64,000 bases of DNA from Dichetophora obliterata (lineage: Eukaryota; Arthropoda; Insecta; Diptera; Sciomyzidae): the NCBI GenBank assembly GCA_963920525.1, contig OY986439.1:37923819-37987818 (forward strand), given 5' to 3'. The notes below the pieces were generated by a model. That model saw nothing but the letters and a program-made list of their open reading frames with translations, did no database searches and was not told the origin of the DNA. Positions 12,054 to 24,589 of this stretch are shown here, piece by piece (the first letter of the stretch is position 1; every line of letters begins with the position of its first letter). Both the position numbers and the translations under genes were made by a program.

Positions 12054-13300
12054 CAGCGTTGCCAGGTGCTTTTTAAAAATAACTGCAAAATCAAAAATAG
12101 GAACTGTATTTTCAGCAAAAAAACTGTAACCCTAAAAAACATGAACAATAAAAAAAGCAGTGTAGATAATCTTTTTATAGCATTTGTACTTTTAAATACC
12201 ATTTGATCAAATTTTGTTTATCAAATTTAATACAATTTGATGCACTTTTTTAGGAGATCTTTTGTTCTAAGAATACCACAAAGTTCGGGAATTTGAAACT
12301 TATTTCTAAGTTTTATTTACATTAATTACCGAAAAATTTTTTACTGCGTTTGCAGTGGAAATTCGTTCTACGAATAGGTAGAGCAGCAGAAACCATTTAA
12401 AATAAAAACAACGCTTATCTACATCGCTTATTTTTATTTTCAAAGTAGAATAAAAAAAGCCAGTACTACTATCAGCACTTAACATTAAGGGATTTCACGA
12501 TGTGGTGTATTTGCGATAACTTTTTACAAAATATACAATATTTCCAACTTATTCTTGAAATCATATTCTTAAAATCATTTTGTTTTTGTGTGTACTCTTG
12601 TTTAGAAATATAAATTGAAAGAATCATTTAACTGCAGGAAATTGAAAGATAGAAAATACTAAATTATAATAATTTTTGTAAACTCATAGCGTAGCCGATA
12701 GCTTCCTTCGTAGTGGAAATGCTTTTGCTTTCAGCCTATAACATACCCAACAAAATTTACAAAGAATACAATAGGGTTTTGCTGTTGTATTTTTGCTGCG
12801 GGGTTGTATTTTGAGTTCTATGCGTTTTGTTTTTCTAATTTTTTCTAATTTTACAAAAATTACTAAAAACGCAAAATTTATAAGAAATACACAATACGAG
12901 TTAAAATATACCACATTGTGAATACCCCTATCAATTCACGCCATTCATTATAAACTTTTTGCAATTCATCAATGCTAATAACAAATATCGACTAAATCGC
13001 GATATAGATGGTTGATAAGTATTTAAAACTTAAGTTGAAGACAGAAGTTCCGAATTTTACATATGCATTTTCAGATTAAAATGTAAAAAGTTTATATCAT
13101 TGCTCAACATAAAATCTACACAATGTTCTCTGAAGTCGATTTTCTCCGATTCCAGTTTACGCGAGTTGAATATTTTAGATCTTTTTTTCAAATCAGAAAT
13201 TTTATGAAAACTGTCATTTGCACTACGAGCCATTTAAAAAACTGTAAGCCTGTGTAAAAAACTGTAATTTACAGTTAAAACTGCGAATATGGCAACGCTG
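12054..13300. mobile_element. hAT-like non-autonomous element, CAGCGTTGCCA ends
   Basis: The ends are CAGCGTTGCCAGG (left) and the reverse complement of CAGCGTTGCCATA (right). Flanks 12,046-12,053 (ATTAGAAG) and 13,301-13,308 (ATTAGGAG) match at 7 of 8 positions, fitting an 8-bp hAT target duplication with one later change. Repeated AACTGTAA-type subterminal motifs occur near both ends. No transposase motif was found in the 1,247 bp. The same terminal motif is seen at 47,835-48,799. Confidence 0.75.
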
Positions 13301-13348
13301 ATTAGGAGCAAAACGAGTCAGAAGAGAGGAGTTAATAATTGTCATTCC

Positions 13349-15212
13349 ATGTTATGTTATGTTATGTTATGTTATGTTATGTTATGTTATGTTATGTTAT
13401 GTTATGTTATGTTATGTTATGTTATGTTATGTTATGTTATGTTATGTTATGTTATGTTATGTTATGTTATGTTATGTTTTGTTATGTTATGTTATGTTAT
13501 GTTATGTTATGTTATGTTGTGTTATGTTTTGTTATGTTATGTTATGTTATGTTATGTTATGTTATGTTATGTTATGTTATGTTATGTTATGTTATGTTAT
13601 GTTATGTTATGTTATGTTATGTTATGTTATGTTATGTTATGTTATGTTATGTTATGTTATGTTATGTTATGTTATGTTATGTTATGTTATGTTATGTTAT
13701 GTTATGTTATGTTATGTTATGTTATGTTATGTTATGTTATGTTATGTTATGTTATGTTATGTTATGTTATGTTATGTTATGTTATGTTATGTTATGTTAT
13801 GTTATGTTATGTTATGTTATGTTATGTTATGTTATGTTATGTTATGTTATGTTATGTTATGTTATGTTATGTTATGTTATGTTATGTTATGTTATGTTAT
13901 GTTATGTTATGTTATGTTATGTTATGTTATGTTATGTTATGTTATGTTATGTTATGTTATGTTATGTTATGTTATGTTATGTTATGTTATGTTATGTTAT
14001 GTTATGTCATGTCATGTTATGTTATGTTATGTTATGTTATGTTATGTTATGTTATGTTATGTTATGTTATGTTATGTTATGTTATGTTATGTTATGTTAT
14101 GTTATGTTATGTTATGTTATGTTATGTTATGTTATGTTATGTTATGTTATGTTATGTTATGTTATGTTATGTTATGATATGTTATGTTATGTTATGTTAT
14201 GTTATGTTATGTTATGATATGATATGTTATGTTATGTTATGTTATGTTATGTTATGTTATGTTATGTTATGTTATGTTATGTTATGTTATGTTATGTTAT
14301 GTTATGTTATGTTATGTTATGTTATGTTATGTTATGTTATGTTATGTTATGTTATGTTATGTTATGTTATGTTATGTTATGTTATGTTATGTTATGTTAT
14401 GTTATGTTATGTTATGTTATGTTATGTTATGTTATGTTATGTTATGTTATGTTATGTTATGTTATGTTATGTTATGCTATGTTATGTTATGTTATGTTAT
14501 GTTATGTTATGTTATGTTATGTTATGTTATGTTATGTTATGTTATGTTATGTTATGTTATGTTATGTTATGTTATGTTATGTTATGTTATGTTATGTTAT
14601 GTTATGTTATGTTATATTATGTTATGTTATGTTATGTTATGTTATGTTATGTTATGTTATGTTATGTTATGTTATGTTATGTTATGTTATGTTATGTTAT
14701 GTTATGTTATGTTATGTTATGTTATGTTATGTTATGTTATGTTATGTTATGTTATGTTATGTTATGTTATGTTATGTTATGTTTTGTTTTATTTTGTTTT
14801 GTTATGTAATGTTATGTTATGTTATGTTATGTTATGTTATGTTATGTTATGTTATGTTATGTTATGTTCTGTTCTGTTCTGTTATGTTATGTTATGTTAT
14901 GTTATGTTATGTTATGTTATGTTATGTTATGTTATGTTCTGTTATGTTATGTTATGTTATGTTATGTTATGTTATGTTATGTTATGTTATGTTATGTTAT
15001 GTTATGTTATGTTATGTTATGTTATGTTATGTTATGTTATGTTATGTTATGTTATGTTATGTTATGTTATGTTATGTTATGTTATGTTATGTTATGTTAT
15101 GTTATGTTATGTTATGTTATGTTATGTTATGTTATGTTATGTTATGTTATGTTATGTTATGTTATGTTTTGTTTTGTTTTGTTATGTAATGTTATGTTAT
15201 GTTATGTTATGT
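13349..15212. repeat. Pentanucleotide array (ATGTT)n, ~373 units
   Basis: The array is an almost pure tandem of the 5-bp unit ATGTT (AACAT on the other strand) for about 1,864 bp. Rare variant units occur (GTTTT, GTTCT, GTCAT, GATAT, GTAAT, GCTAT). Because the period is not a multiple of three, all three forward frames stay open and give spurious Met-Leu-Cys-Tyr-Val repeats of up to about 500 codons. These are not proteins. Variant clusters near 14,780-14,810 and 15,164-15,190 are nearly identical, which points to an internal duplication with an offset of about 385 bp. The array begins about 40 bp beyond the right target duplication of the preceding hAT element. Confidence 0.97.
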
Positions 15213-16299
15213 AAAATTAAAAATATTTGCAGCAACTATATACTTCCTTAAGAGCACACTTGCTGTTATGTACTCTTATGTGTCATATCTATTTTTGCTT
15301 TACCTCATTTTTGTTTTTTCTTAAATTAATCTCGGCTGGGTTGGTTGCACCGTGATTACGTAACAACAGCTACGCAGCTACTGCGGATACGCAATCCTCC
15401 GTAACACAATATAATTCAGCTCATTGGCTGCAGATACAATTATGATTGTTCAATCTCATTCAGTTGCATTCAATTTCATTGCATTTCTTTTAATATCTTT
15501 TGATACGCTTCGATTAAGTTTTATTTTTCTTTATATTTTCTAACGTTTTTTCATATTTGCAGTTTGTTGTGAGCGCAAACTAATTTCTTTTTAATTTCTA
15601 TAATATTGCAGTTTTTTTTACTCACTTTTGTTAGCACGTATTTATAATAAATGTGCAGATCCGGCGTATAAATTATCGCATTTTTATTTATAAGTGTGAA
15701 ATAATATAAAAATAGGAAATAGATAAGAAATAAAAAATAAGCATCAACATTGGCTTTTGAATATGCATGTAAAGCTCTTGGCTTGGGAAAACTTAGGGTT
15801 GCACTTGCATTTACAAATACATGCACAAGCAACGTCATTGTCATAGCCATCATTGTCATAGTATTACGAATCTAAAGAAACTCACATACTTGGCTTGTAA
15901 ACGAAACAAAAACTTGGCTGTATTTGTTTGGCTTCAATAAAGTAAAAAACGGAATTTTGTCAGTATTAAAAATTAATAAATGCAGCTATAAAAATATTGA
16001 AATATTTAGTTATTGAGAAAATTTTAAAAGAAAAAATCAGGAAATTTTCTCAGAAAAAAAAGGTTTTTATTTAAAAACTACCCAACTTCAATCAAACAAC
16101 AACAAAAACTAAAATATCGAGACGTTAATCTTAAAAGAATTAGCAAAAACTCTATGCAAGCGCTTGGGTAACGCGATTTTTCCTCACTCATCCTGCATGG
16201 TGCAAGCACTCAATTTACCAACATTTTCAGACTTGGCAATAAAATAACTCAATTTTGCAGAGATAACATAGCAAAGCAAAACGTACGCTGTAAACTATA
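15213..16299. other. No recognised feature
   Basis: AT-rich sequence with a slightly GC-richer patch at 15,330-15,420. No frame has recognisable motifs and no element ends are visible. Confidence 0.4.
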
Positions 16300-17035
16300 G
16301 CAGAGCAAGGAAAGATGCGCTGCAGCTAACAATGCATAAACAACGCCATCAGAAACTAATTAAGCATGAAAAAAAGATACGTTTGTATTTTGTAAAAGAA
16401 CGCAAAAATAAGAAAATTAGAGAAGTAGTCGACAGTCCGTCTTCAAAATCGGGCGCAAGTTATTTTTTATTATTTGTTGTGGCCAAACTTCAAAACATTG
16501 TAAATTGCAAGTAAAACTGCATCGAAACTGAGCGAGGAAGTTTTGCAAATTCATAACATTTATTTGTGGCCACTCATACAGCCAACAGCAACACAAACAG
16601 CAGCCGCAACAACAACAATAACTACATGTCGAGGAGCAGCAATTGCAGCAACATGCATCGGATTGCAATCAAGTAAGTTGCAAGCCAAACGAAACATTTA
16701 TAAGTTGCACAAAAATCAAAAGAAAAAAAAAGACAATAATATATTGCAACAATACCAGCAGCAGCAACATACCAGGCGCAGCACAACATCGGGATGCTGC
16801 AGCGAAGATAAACTTGAGCTACGCTGCAACTCTACTTCGGACATTCTTCACGCTGCGTGCGCGCATGCGTTTGAAAACAAGTTTATGTTTAAGACTTGGC
16901 TTAAGTTCTCTTCCTGCTGTTTGGTTATGTTGTTGATGTTTTATTTTTGCTGCTGTTGTTGTTGTTCTACTTGTTTGATTGTGGTTCTTAAAAAATATGC
17001 AGCACATAAAAAATGTTGTATTTTTTTTATTTGAT
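16300..17035 (+). other. Opa-rich stretch with candidate splice donor (possible 5' UTR exon)
   Basis: CAACAG/CAGCAA-rich sequence of lower AT content runs from about 16,540 to 16,900. At 16,673-16,678 the context CAATCAA followed by GTAAGT is a near-ideal 5' splice site. Upstream frames do not look like conserved protein. If real, this would be a non-coding leader exon of a gene on the plus strand. A mirror TGTTGTTG tract lies at 16,927-16,970. The evidence is compositional plus one splice motif, so the call is weak. Confidence 0.25.
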
Positions 17036-18428
17036 AGATAAATCATGCCAGAAACAAGTCGAGCATAGAATTTTTCTACACTGCAAAAAAATGTACATAA
17101 AAAATGCACAGTATTAGACAGAATTTTGCGAGACTACACTGATTTATTACAAATGCAAAAAAATGCTATAAAGATAAGAAAAAATTAAGCAATGCGTGGT
17201 ATCTAGGAGGTTTTATTTTAATACTTAACACTTTAATTAAATATACTTATTCAAATATTTTCGAAAGTAAAATACTTCCATAAAATGCTATAACAAAAAT
17301 ATGACATTTTAAAACTTTTTCATACAAATCGATCCGCTTTTTCTTTGGTGTTTATTGGTAAAAGAAAATTTGCACTTAAATTTTATATAATAGCATGGCA
17401 TGCTTATGTATTTGGTGTTTATTGAGACACTATTTTCATACATATTTTTATCATATTTTGTGCTTGGAAAATTTGCATGGAAAACTAGTGTAAGAATTGT
17501 TATGGATGTCTTCTTAATTACCGAATAGTATCTGCTTTAAATTCAACCATAAACATTTTTGGGTTATAATTGAAGAGCTTATTGTAAAAATATGATATGC
17601 CACATAAAAAACATTTAAAAATAATCGAGTTTGGAGTTTTGAAAAATTTATATGAAAAAATGGAATTGAACAAGGAAATTTGTAAAAATAGGTCCGAAAT
17701 TTAATAAGAAATAAGCCACGCATTCAAAACTTGATACGGATTTTACAAGAGGTACAGCCAAAGTTAATCCTCTTTCCTATAGATTTTAAAAATCCATCAA
17801 ATGTGATTGAATAGTTCGTTTTTTCCAATTATTTGTTTTGGTTTGAAATATGGGCCTTGTAGTAAATTTATCATGTTGCACAGTATTTTGTAAACTTTTT
17901 GCACCAGCGAAGTGCGCTAACTCAATTGCGTCATGACGTAATTGAAATATTAATAATTAAAATAGTAATCAACGCGTTAATTTTTGAGTCAGATAGCGCG
18001 ATAAGGTACGTGTGAAATGCTTTGAGTGCGATGAGTTGGATAGCGAATTGAGTTATATAAAAGTACCTAACGCAATTTGGCTTTACCAAGAGAAGGTAAA
18101 CCAAATCGAATCAGCATTTTGTAAATTTTGCACACATTTAAAAAATACGCTGTAATGCTAACAAAATAGTACTTAATGCCAACAACTCTTATTGTTAATT
18201 TCATTTTCAATAACGAAATACATTTGCAGCAACAGCGCAAGAGTATTTGAGTTATCAAGAACTTGTTCTTGTTTCTAAAGATAAAATTTTCTGGCGAAAA
18301 TACTAAGTATTTGAACTTAAGTTTCACGTATTTTAATATACATCTAAAATCTGTTTGAGCTCACAGTGGAGCTTCTTTCTGTTAAAAATATCATCAATTT
18401 TCAAGAGTGAAAAATTTTGCGATATCAA
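17036..18428. other. No recognised feature
   Basis: AT-rich DNA without a supported gene. TACACTGCAAAAAA near 17,077 resembles the end of a TA-targeting MITE, but no partner end was found. Confidence 0.4.
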
Positions 18429-18731
18429 CTATATGTCGGAACTCATTTCTTTAATCTTGACGGAACTCAATACCGCACACATTGCTGCGATGAAATTGAC
18501 ACTGTTGTCATAATAATTTGGAAATTGTTGAATTAAAGGCTCTGTCATTGCAAAGCATTCATTGTTTAATCCAATGCTTTCTTGTAGCAGTTTGTTAACA
18601 TTCAAAAGACTTTGTTCTGACAGTATAGTTATTTGAGTGCAAACATACTCTAAATTAATAACTGCATTATTCTGTATCACGAAGCAGCACACCAACGACA
18701 AGCAAGACACGAGAAGCAATACTTTTTTCTA
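18429..18731 (-). pseudogene. Small secreted-protein-like frame lacking a clean ATG
   Basis: A minus-strand frame of about 97-99 codons begins Lys-Lys-Val-Leu-Leu-Leu-Val and continues with a strongly hydrophobic stretch typical of a signal peptide. A roughly 75-residue mature part follows with three Cys, spaced about 28 and 25 residues apart. The frame closes at a stop near 18,429. No ATG opens it: where one is expected the minus strand reads ATAG before AAAAAAGTATTG, as if one base had been inserted into ATG. The first 34 nt of the signal-peptide region form one arm of a perfect palindrome. A TATA-like box lies about 190 bp upstream. I do not recognise the family. It may be a broken small secreted gene or a frame entered by splicing. 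Confidence 0.35.
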
Positions 18732-18776
18732 TACGAAATTTTATTGCTTCTCGTGTCTTGCTTGTCGTTGGTGTGC
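18687..18776. repeat. Perfect 34-bp palindrome arms around a 22-bp loop
   Basis: The left arm at 18,687-18,720 and the right arm at 18,743-18,776 are exact reverse complements. The left arm is the start of the secreted-protein-like minus frame. The right arm, read on the plus strand, encodes the same hydrophobic Leu-Leu-Val-Ser-Cys-Leu-Ser-Leu-Val-Cys segment. This could be a snapback duplication, or two head-to-head gene copies of which one is truncated. Confidence 0.85.
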
Positions 18777-18913
18777 ATTTTTTTACATTGAATAAAGCAG
18801 TAAATCTTAAATTTATAATTTTTTATGAACTGATATTACTTCCTGAATACAAAAAAAAAAAAAAAACAAACAAAGCAGAACAGACTAGAACCACAGTGTA
18901 CTACTGCGCCACT

Positions 18914-18926
18914 CTTATATAAACAT
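18914..18926 (-). promoter_or_regulatory. Possible TATA box
   Basis: On the minus strand TTTATATAAG lies about 190 bp upstream of the secreted-protein-like frame. It is bracketed by a short inverted repeat (ACTGCGC near 18,903 and GCGCAGT near 18,937). Position and sequence suit a TATA element, but AT-rich DNA gives many chance matches. Confidence 0.25.
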
Positions 18927-18943
18927 GTGTGTATCAGCGCAGT

Positions 18944-21900
18944 AGCACAGTTAAGTACTTTAAGTAGCGCTGTAAAATCTGAAGTGGCGGCGAGAATACT
19001 TCGAATGCCAAAATACTGAAAATTTTATTTTAATATTGAAACCAATTTTTTTACACAAAGAAAATTTTTTTATACAGAAGAAAATTTTACATTGTTAAAT
19101 AAACTTTGTCATAGCAAACGATTTTGCATACAATAATTCATTTCACATCTAATTTGAATTTTGCTTTACTTAAAGAGGGCAAATGAGGCTTTATCAAAGT
19201 GCAACGAAATCTATTTAGATGTTTAAATGTGTAAAGCAATTAAACAAACTAACTAACAAAAAACAACTTTAATTGATATGGAAACTTCGTCAGCACTTTC
19301 TTGCCGGCTCTATGCTTTGAGCCTATGGTTAAGCCATACAAAGTGCTGCATGTATATAAATATTTGTCGTTGTATGTATTGACCATTACCTCATAACCTC
19401 ATTTTATGAGCTTGAGCACATATTTACACTTTATGCTGCACTTCAACTGCGTCAACTGTCACCAACAACTTTTCACGCCAACTCACTTGATTTCAAGAAA
19501 CTTTAAAGAGTTTTTCGAAACATAGCTGTGTTGTTGTTTTATTTTTTTGTTTTGCTTATATATACATTTTTTCATATCTCCATTTATTATCTCTACATTT
19601 TTTTCATTTCTGCTCTAACGCAAGTGAATTTCATTGTATTTAGAGTCGAAACTAACACAAAGGCGTTGTTTAAAGCTGCTGCTGAGCTTTCTTTGGTTCT
19701 CATTTTTTGCCAAGATTTGAACAATTGAGGTTGCTGACACGTCTTTTCCTTTTTTTGATACGTTAGCATCAGTTTTTTTTTATTTCGCATGCTTTGTTCT
19801 TTGTGTGTTCTCTTACTTCTATTTTTCCTATGATTTAGGTGTGTTTATTTTTTGCATAGCTCTAATCTGTAAAAATAATTTTTTTGTCCATTTTTTGTAT
19901 AAAATATGTTTGACAGAACTTTTATTGAAGTATTTTTTGCGCTGGCGCTTTTAATGGGTTGCTTGCTCTGTAACGCGTTTGTTTCTTAAGTCTTTTGTTT
20001 TGCTTAAAGAAGTTTAGACATTTTTCAACTGTCTAAAAGCAAAATATGCTTGAAGAAATTATTTATTTCACATGTTAATTTTTAGAGCCTTTGGTGTTAT
20101 TGCTATTGTTTTTGTGTTTGTTGTTGTTATTAGTGTGATTTATATGCAAATAAAGTGTTTCACTTTATTTATCTGCCTTTTTTCCTGCGCTTCGCTTGAT
20201 TTATGTTGCTATTTGGTGTTTTGTTGCTATTGTTGTATTTATTGTCTTTATTTAAACAAACACTTAAAGTAGACAGCATTCAAGAATTACCGTTATTATA
20301 AACAATAACAACTTAAGCGTTATTACATTCAGTCACGATATATTGCTATATTTTACGTTTTTATAATTTGTTGTACAGCCAAAAATTTTAAAATATTATC
20401 AATTTATTCTCTTAAAAAAATGTCCCCAGCTTATAAGTTGTTGTTGTTTTTGTTGTTTGATATTTTACCTTAAATAACAAGTTTAACAGAAAATATTAAA
20501 TTTTTCGTTTTGATGCTTATTTTTTTGTTCAAAACCAGTTTCGTTCTCTGCATTTGTGTGTGTTTGTGTTAAAAGCTATTAAAAATTCAGAATTATTAAC
20601 TTGTTTTAACATAAATAATCATTAGTTTAGCTTATTTGTGGCTGCATCATTAAAAATTGCTAAACTGCTTGAATTGCGGTGGCTGAGCCACCTTCAACCT
20701 GCCTCCTACCAGTCTGATGTGCCCACCACAGCAGACTCTAACGTGTTTGGGCTTTGGCCAAATGCAATTAATTTCTGTGTGCATGTATATGCTTCTTATT
20801 CAAAATTCCAAGCTTATGTCTTCATCACTAAATTTAAAAAATTTGCTGTTTACTTAAATTATATTATATAAAAATTGTTTGTCATTCCTAGCAGTTGGCA
20901 AAATACAATTTGGTTAAAGTCTTTGTAACTGATGCTGGTTATAACTTGATTTGTTAATAATATAGCTGCTTGATTGGAATATATTTTGGTAGTTATTTAA
21001 GCAAAACGTGGCTTTATTCATTGCGTCAATTCACTGTTGTAACTTTATAGTCAACACTTGTTGTTGTTTTTGCTGCTAGTAACCTAATGATTAATGCGGT
21101 TAAGAAACCTTTGGCAAGTGAGCAGCTTCGAATAGCTTAGAATTATTAATAATGACTAGCCATATTTTTAATATTTCTCAATTATTTGCTAAGCTTTATT
21201 AATCAAACTTTATTTTAAGTAATTATAAAGTTATTCGTGTAATTTTCAAGCATTTTTGAGAATATAATAAAATGAGAAGAGTTAAAAAATTGTATTATTA
21301 GGTACATTGCAAATCGAAATTTTTCTCTAGTTTTTAAAATACTTTTAATTAATTAAAGCATCGAATATGTTGTGTTTGCACATTTTTAGCTGTAATCTCT
21401 TACACCTAACAACTTTTTGTCAATCTTTCATTTCAATCCTCTGTCCACCTTAAGCGTTCCACAAGCGAAAGCTAAACAAAAAAATTCACTGACTGTCTCC
21501 ATGTTTCCATGCGGAAGCCAATCAAGCGTTTGATGGACGGAAACAATCGTAAATAATATTAAATAACATTTCTTTAAGAAACAAATAAACAAAGCATAAT
21601 AATATTGTTTATTTCCTTATAAGCAGCAAAAACAGACATACAGATGCATATATAGATCGACACAAAGATGAAAAATCAAAACATATTTGAGGAAGGAAAA
21701 TATCAGTGAAATAAAAGAAAACCAAAGCAAATGCGCTTGAAACCCAAGACCGAGTGCCTTAAACTAGTGACAGCAATAATAAATGAAGCGAACAGACAAA
21801 AAACAAAAATACAATATTCATTTACTGCACTTGGAGTTGCTGCTTAAAGGAAGCTATTGAATTTCTTAAAACTACTTTAAGCGATAGTTATTAAATCTTA

Positions 21901-23041
21901 ATTACACCTTTTATTTTTATTGAATTCTTAAAAAATAAACTTTTACGTGACTGTTTTATTCGTTTGATCAACTATCAAAATAAATATCAACAAATAAATT
22001 GAAATCACATTAAAACGAAAGCGATAAATTTTTTTTTTTAATTTTCATCCAGTCTAAAAATTAATTTGTATACATGAAAAACATATTCATAGCTTCAAAA
22101 TTGTAGAATTATTGTAGATTGATTGTAGATTAAGAATCTTCAATGACTTTTCTTGTACAACATCGTTATCTAACATGAAAAAAAAGATCAGGAATTCATA
22201 GTTTTTAGCTTTTGATGAAAATATCACCGCTGCTTTTGAATATACTTAATTTGTTTTTCTTTTAAATAGTCATTGTAAGCACTTAATAAAAATTATCTGA
22301 AAAGCACCGTTAACTGAACTAGCGAATATATTATAAATGTTGTTTCCTGCACAGATCCAAAATATAGATCCAAAATATTTTAATCAAAAACTAATACAAA
22401 TGTTTTTTTTAAAGAAAAAAGATTTTTTGGACTTAAACTTTCAAACATAGGTGGAATACCGGCCGAATAAGGGTCAAACAGTTGCTTTTTAAAGTAATCT
22501 CGGTCAAATAAGGGTCGAACAGTGGCCGTACGACGTTCGTATATGTTTATTTTTTTTCAACATCTAAATCTGGATTGTAAGAAAATCAGATTCAAAGAAT
22601 TCAGTTTTTATATACATATAATAGCTAGACCGACAGATGCTGTTCTACACATAAAACACCGGCAGATGCTGTCCTATAAACACCGCTAGAAGTTGATTTG
22701 GTTTAAGTCCCAATATAAGAAAATTTTAGACAAAGCAGGTTCTTGGCTTTGTTGGAGTGAGCACCAACGATTTTATCAAGAATAATATAGACAAGATTTC
22801 GCCATGCGTATATCCGCCATCTTAGTGAGCACATAAATGTGACGTCAGTTGTGATAAGGAATTGAGTGTCAAGCTGACTGAAAAAAAAAACGATGTAACA
22901 ATTTTTTATAGTGGGATTTGATTTCAAAATCTCCGAATTTTCTTATGCTATCTAAGTTTTTTTTAATGAAATATTTATTTAAATATTTATATATATATAA
23001 AAAAACGATTGTCCAGAAACTATACAAATATTTTTCATTAG
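18944..23041. other. Long AT-rich stretch, no supported gene
   Basis: TGTTGTT-rich tracts (around 20,090-20,250 and 20,440) and a GC-richer island at about 20,640-20,790 stand out but do not form a recognisable exon. Two small direct repeats occur: (A/G)AATAAGGGTC(A/G)AACAGT at about 22,466 and 22,507, and CAGATGCTGT(T/C)CTA at about 22,635 and 22,663. The stretch could be a large intron. Confidence 0.4.
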
Positions 23042-23419
23042 TACACTGTTAAAAATTTGAATGTAAGGAATTTTTAATCCAAAAAGTACTATTTTTAATC
23101 CCTACTTTAGTTTAATGTATTTTAATCTAAAAAGGTTGAAGTTTTAGACTATTTTTGGACTACGAATTTACATTTGTATGAAGAAATTTCTTTAAAGAGG
23201 TTTTAAAACTATTTTAAATAGACAGAAAAATTTATAAATCTTAATTTTAAAAAAAATTTTTTTTTGTCCGAGCTGGGTCCCCCCAGTTCCCGAAAACTTA
23301 TATACATTCGTAATGAAGCAAAATGAGCGAAACTTTGTTAACAACTGCAATAGGCTAGTTGATAAGACGTCAGACCGGCAAACGAGAGGACGTGGGTTCA
23401 AATCAGAAGATGGTCAGTG

Positions 23420-24168
23420 TAAGGTTGCCAGCCAAAATTCGAAACAATTCCCAAAAAAATTACCTTTTTCCCAAAGTAACTAAATTAAATACCACCAATA
23501 TACCCATGCTAAAGGTAAAAAAAAAAATTCCCAAAGCAATTAAAAAATAGTAAAAAAAATCCCTCGATCATTAAAAATTACCACAAAAATACTACGCGTT
23601 TTAAAAATACCACAAAAATCCAATGTGCATTTAAAAATCCCACAAAAAATCCCATACGTATTAAAAAATACCACGAAAAATCAATCAAAATATTTTTTCA
23701 CTTATTTTTTAATTTTAAAAATTTTTTAAGTAAGTTTAACGCTTGCATGCAGAAATGTAGAATTTTCAGAAAAGGTCAGAATTTTAAGGTCAGAATTTTG
23801 TTCAGAAAAGAATGCGTTATTAGTTTTTATGCAATTTTGTGATGTCAACTTGTTGTTAAAACAAATATGCAATTTAATCGTTTATATTAAGGGTAAGTTC
23901 GAAGAAATGTACAGCGTAAACTTATAGCTATACTCTTCTGTATATATACGTAGAAAATCGAATACTATGATTAATAAAAGTAAAAAAAATTTTAAGAAAA
24001 AATTCCCAAATTCCCATGCAATTGAAAAAAACTACGCTGAACTCCCACGCCAATTGAAAAATACCACGCAAAATTAAAAAATACCATGGGAATTACCAAA
24101 ACAAAAATTCCCAAGATCAATTAAAAATTACCACGAATGGGATTTTTCCCACAATACTGGCAACCTTG
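23420..24168. mobile_element. Nested hAT-like MITE with AAGGTTGCCAG ends
   Basis: The termini are AAGGTTGCCAGCC and the reverse complement of CAAGGTTGCCAGTA. The flanks are GGTCAGTG (left) and TGTCAGTT (right), sharing the central six bases GTCAGT, which fits a mutated 8-bp target duplication. The interior has many near-repeats of AAAATACCACAAAAAT and AATTCCCA. At about 23,750-23,830 it contains a fragment related to the end of the MITE at 58,535-59,117. Confidence 0.65.
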
Positions 24169-24361
24169 TGTCAGTTTCTAATTTTATTTTATGTTAATAT
24201 GTACTCTTTTTAATAAAAACTCAATATATATTATTTTTTTTGCTAACGTGCGTTCCTAAAATTCTAAACTTTTTGCAGATTAAAAAGTAATCCTTTTTGG
24301 ATTAGAAAATTTAAAACTTTTCCTTGGATTAAACAGTAATCTTATTTGGTGTTGTCTTTTT

Positions 24362-24535
24362 TGTATGAAAACCCACAGAAGGGTGGCAGACAGAGTGAAG
24401 GTGTGATCACAAGAAATGTTCTAATGGTAAACTTAATAGAACCGGAGCATACATTTGACCCCCCTAGGGATATAAGCTATGATAGACATTTTTTTTTATA
24501 TTATGTGGTTTTTTGTGTATAGAAATATTCGTCCT
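24362..24535 (+). repeat. Dispersed repeat, inverted copy at about 32,812-32,985
   Basis: Shared landmarks in order are GGGTGGCAGA(C/T)AGAGTG, GTGTGATCA-like sequence, TTAATAGAACC, CATACATTTGACCCCCC and GGTTTTTTGTGTATA. The copy near 32.9 kb runs the other way and has a longer G run. It is non-coding. It is absent from the sister element at 29,898-30,487, so it is an insertion here. Confidence 0.6.
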
Positions 24536-24589
24536 AGAATATGTAATCCGAACAAGATTCAAATTTAGTCCAAGATTTTTAATCGTGTA

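Larger units (their letters stand above)
23044..24587. mobile_element. TA-flanked element with tRNA-like segment, interrupted
   Basis: The left end is CACTGTTAAAAATTTG. The right end, reverse complemented, is CACGATTAAAAATCTTG. A TA dinucleotide sits on each side (23,042-23,043 and 24,588-24,589), as Tc1/mariner-type insertion leaves. Inside are TTTTTAATCC motifs near both ends and a tRNA-like module at about 23,350-23,405 (GATAAGACGTCAGAC then GTGGGTTCAAATC). A hAT-like insertion (23,420-24,168) and a second foreign segment (about 24,362-24,535) interrupt it. It is homologous to 29,898-30,487. No transposase was found. Confidence 0.7.

Noticed and set aside
13289..15251. Several 130-506-codon open frames made of Met-Leu-Cys-Tyr-Val repeats
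   Set aside because: They are translations of the 5-bp array. A period of five keeps all forward frames open, so frame length means nothing.
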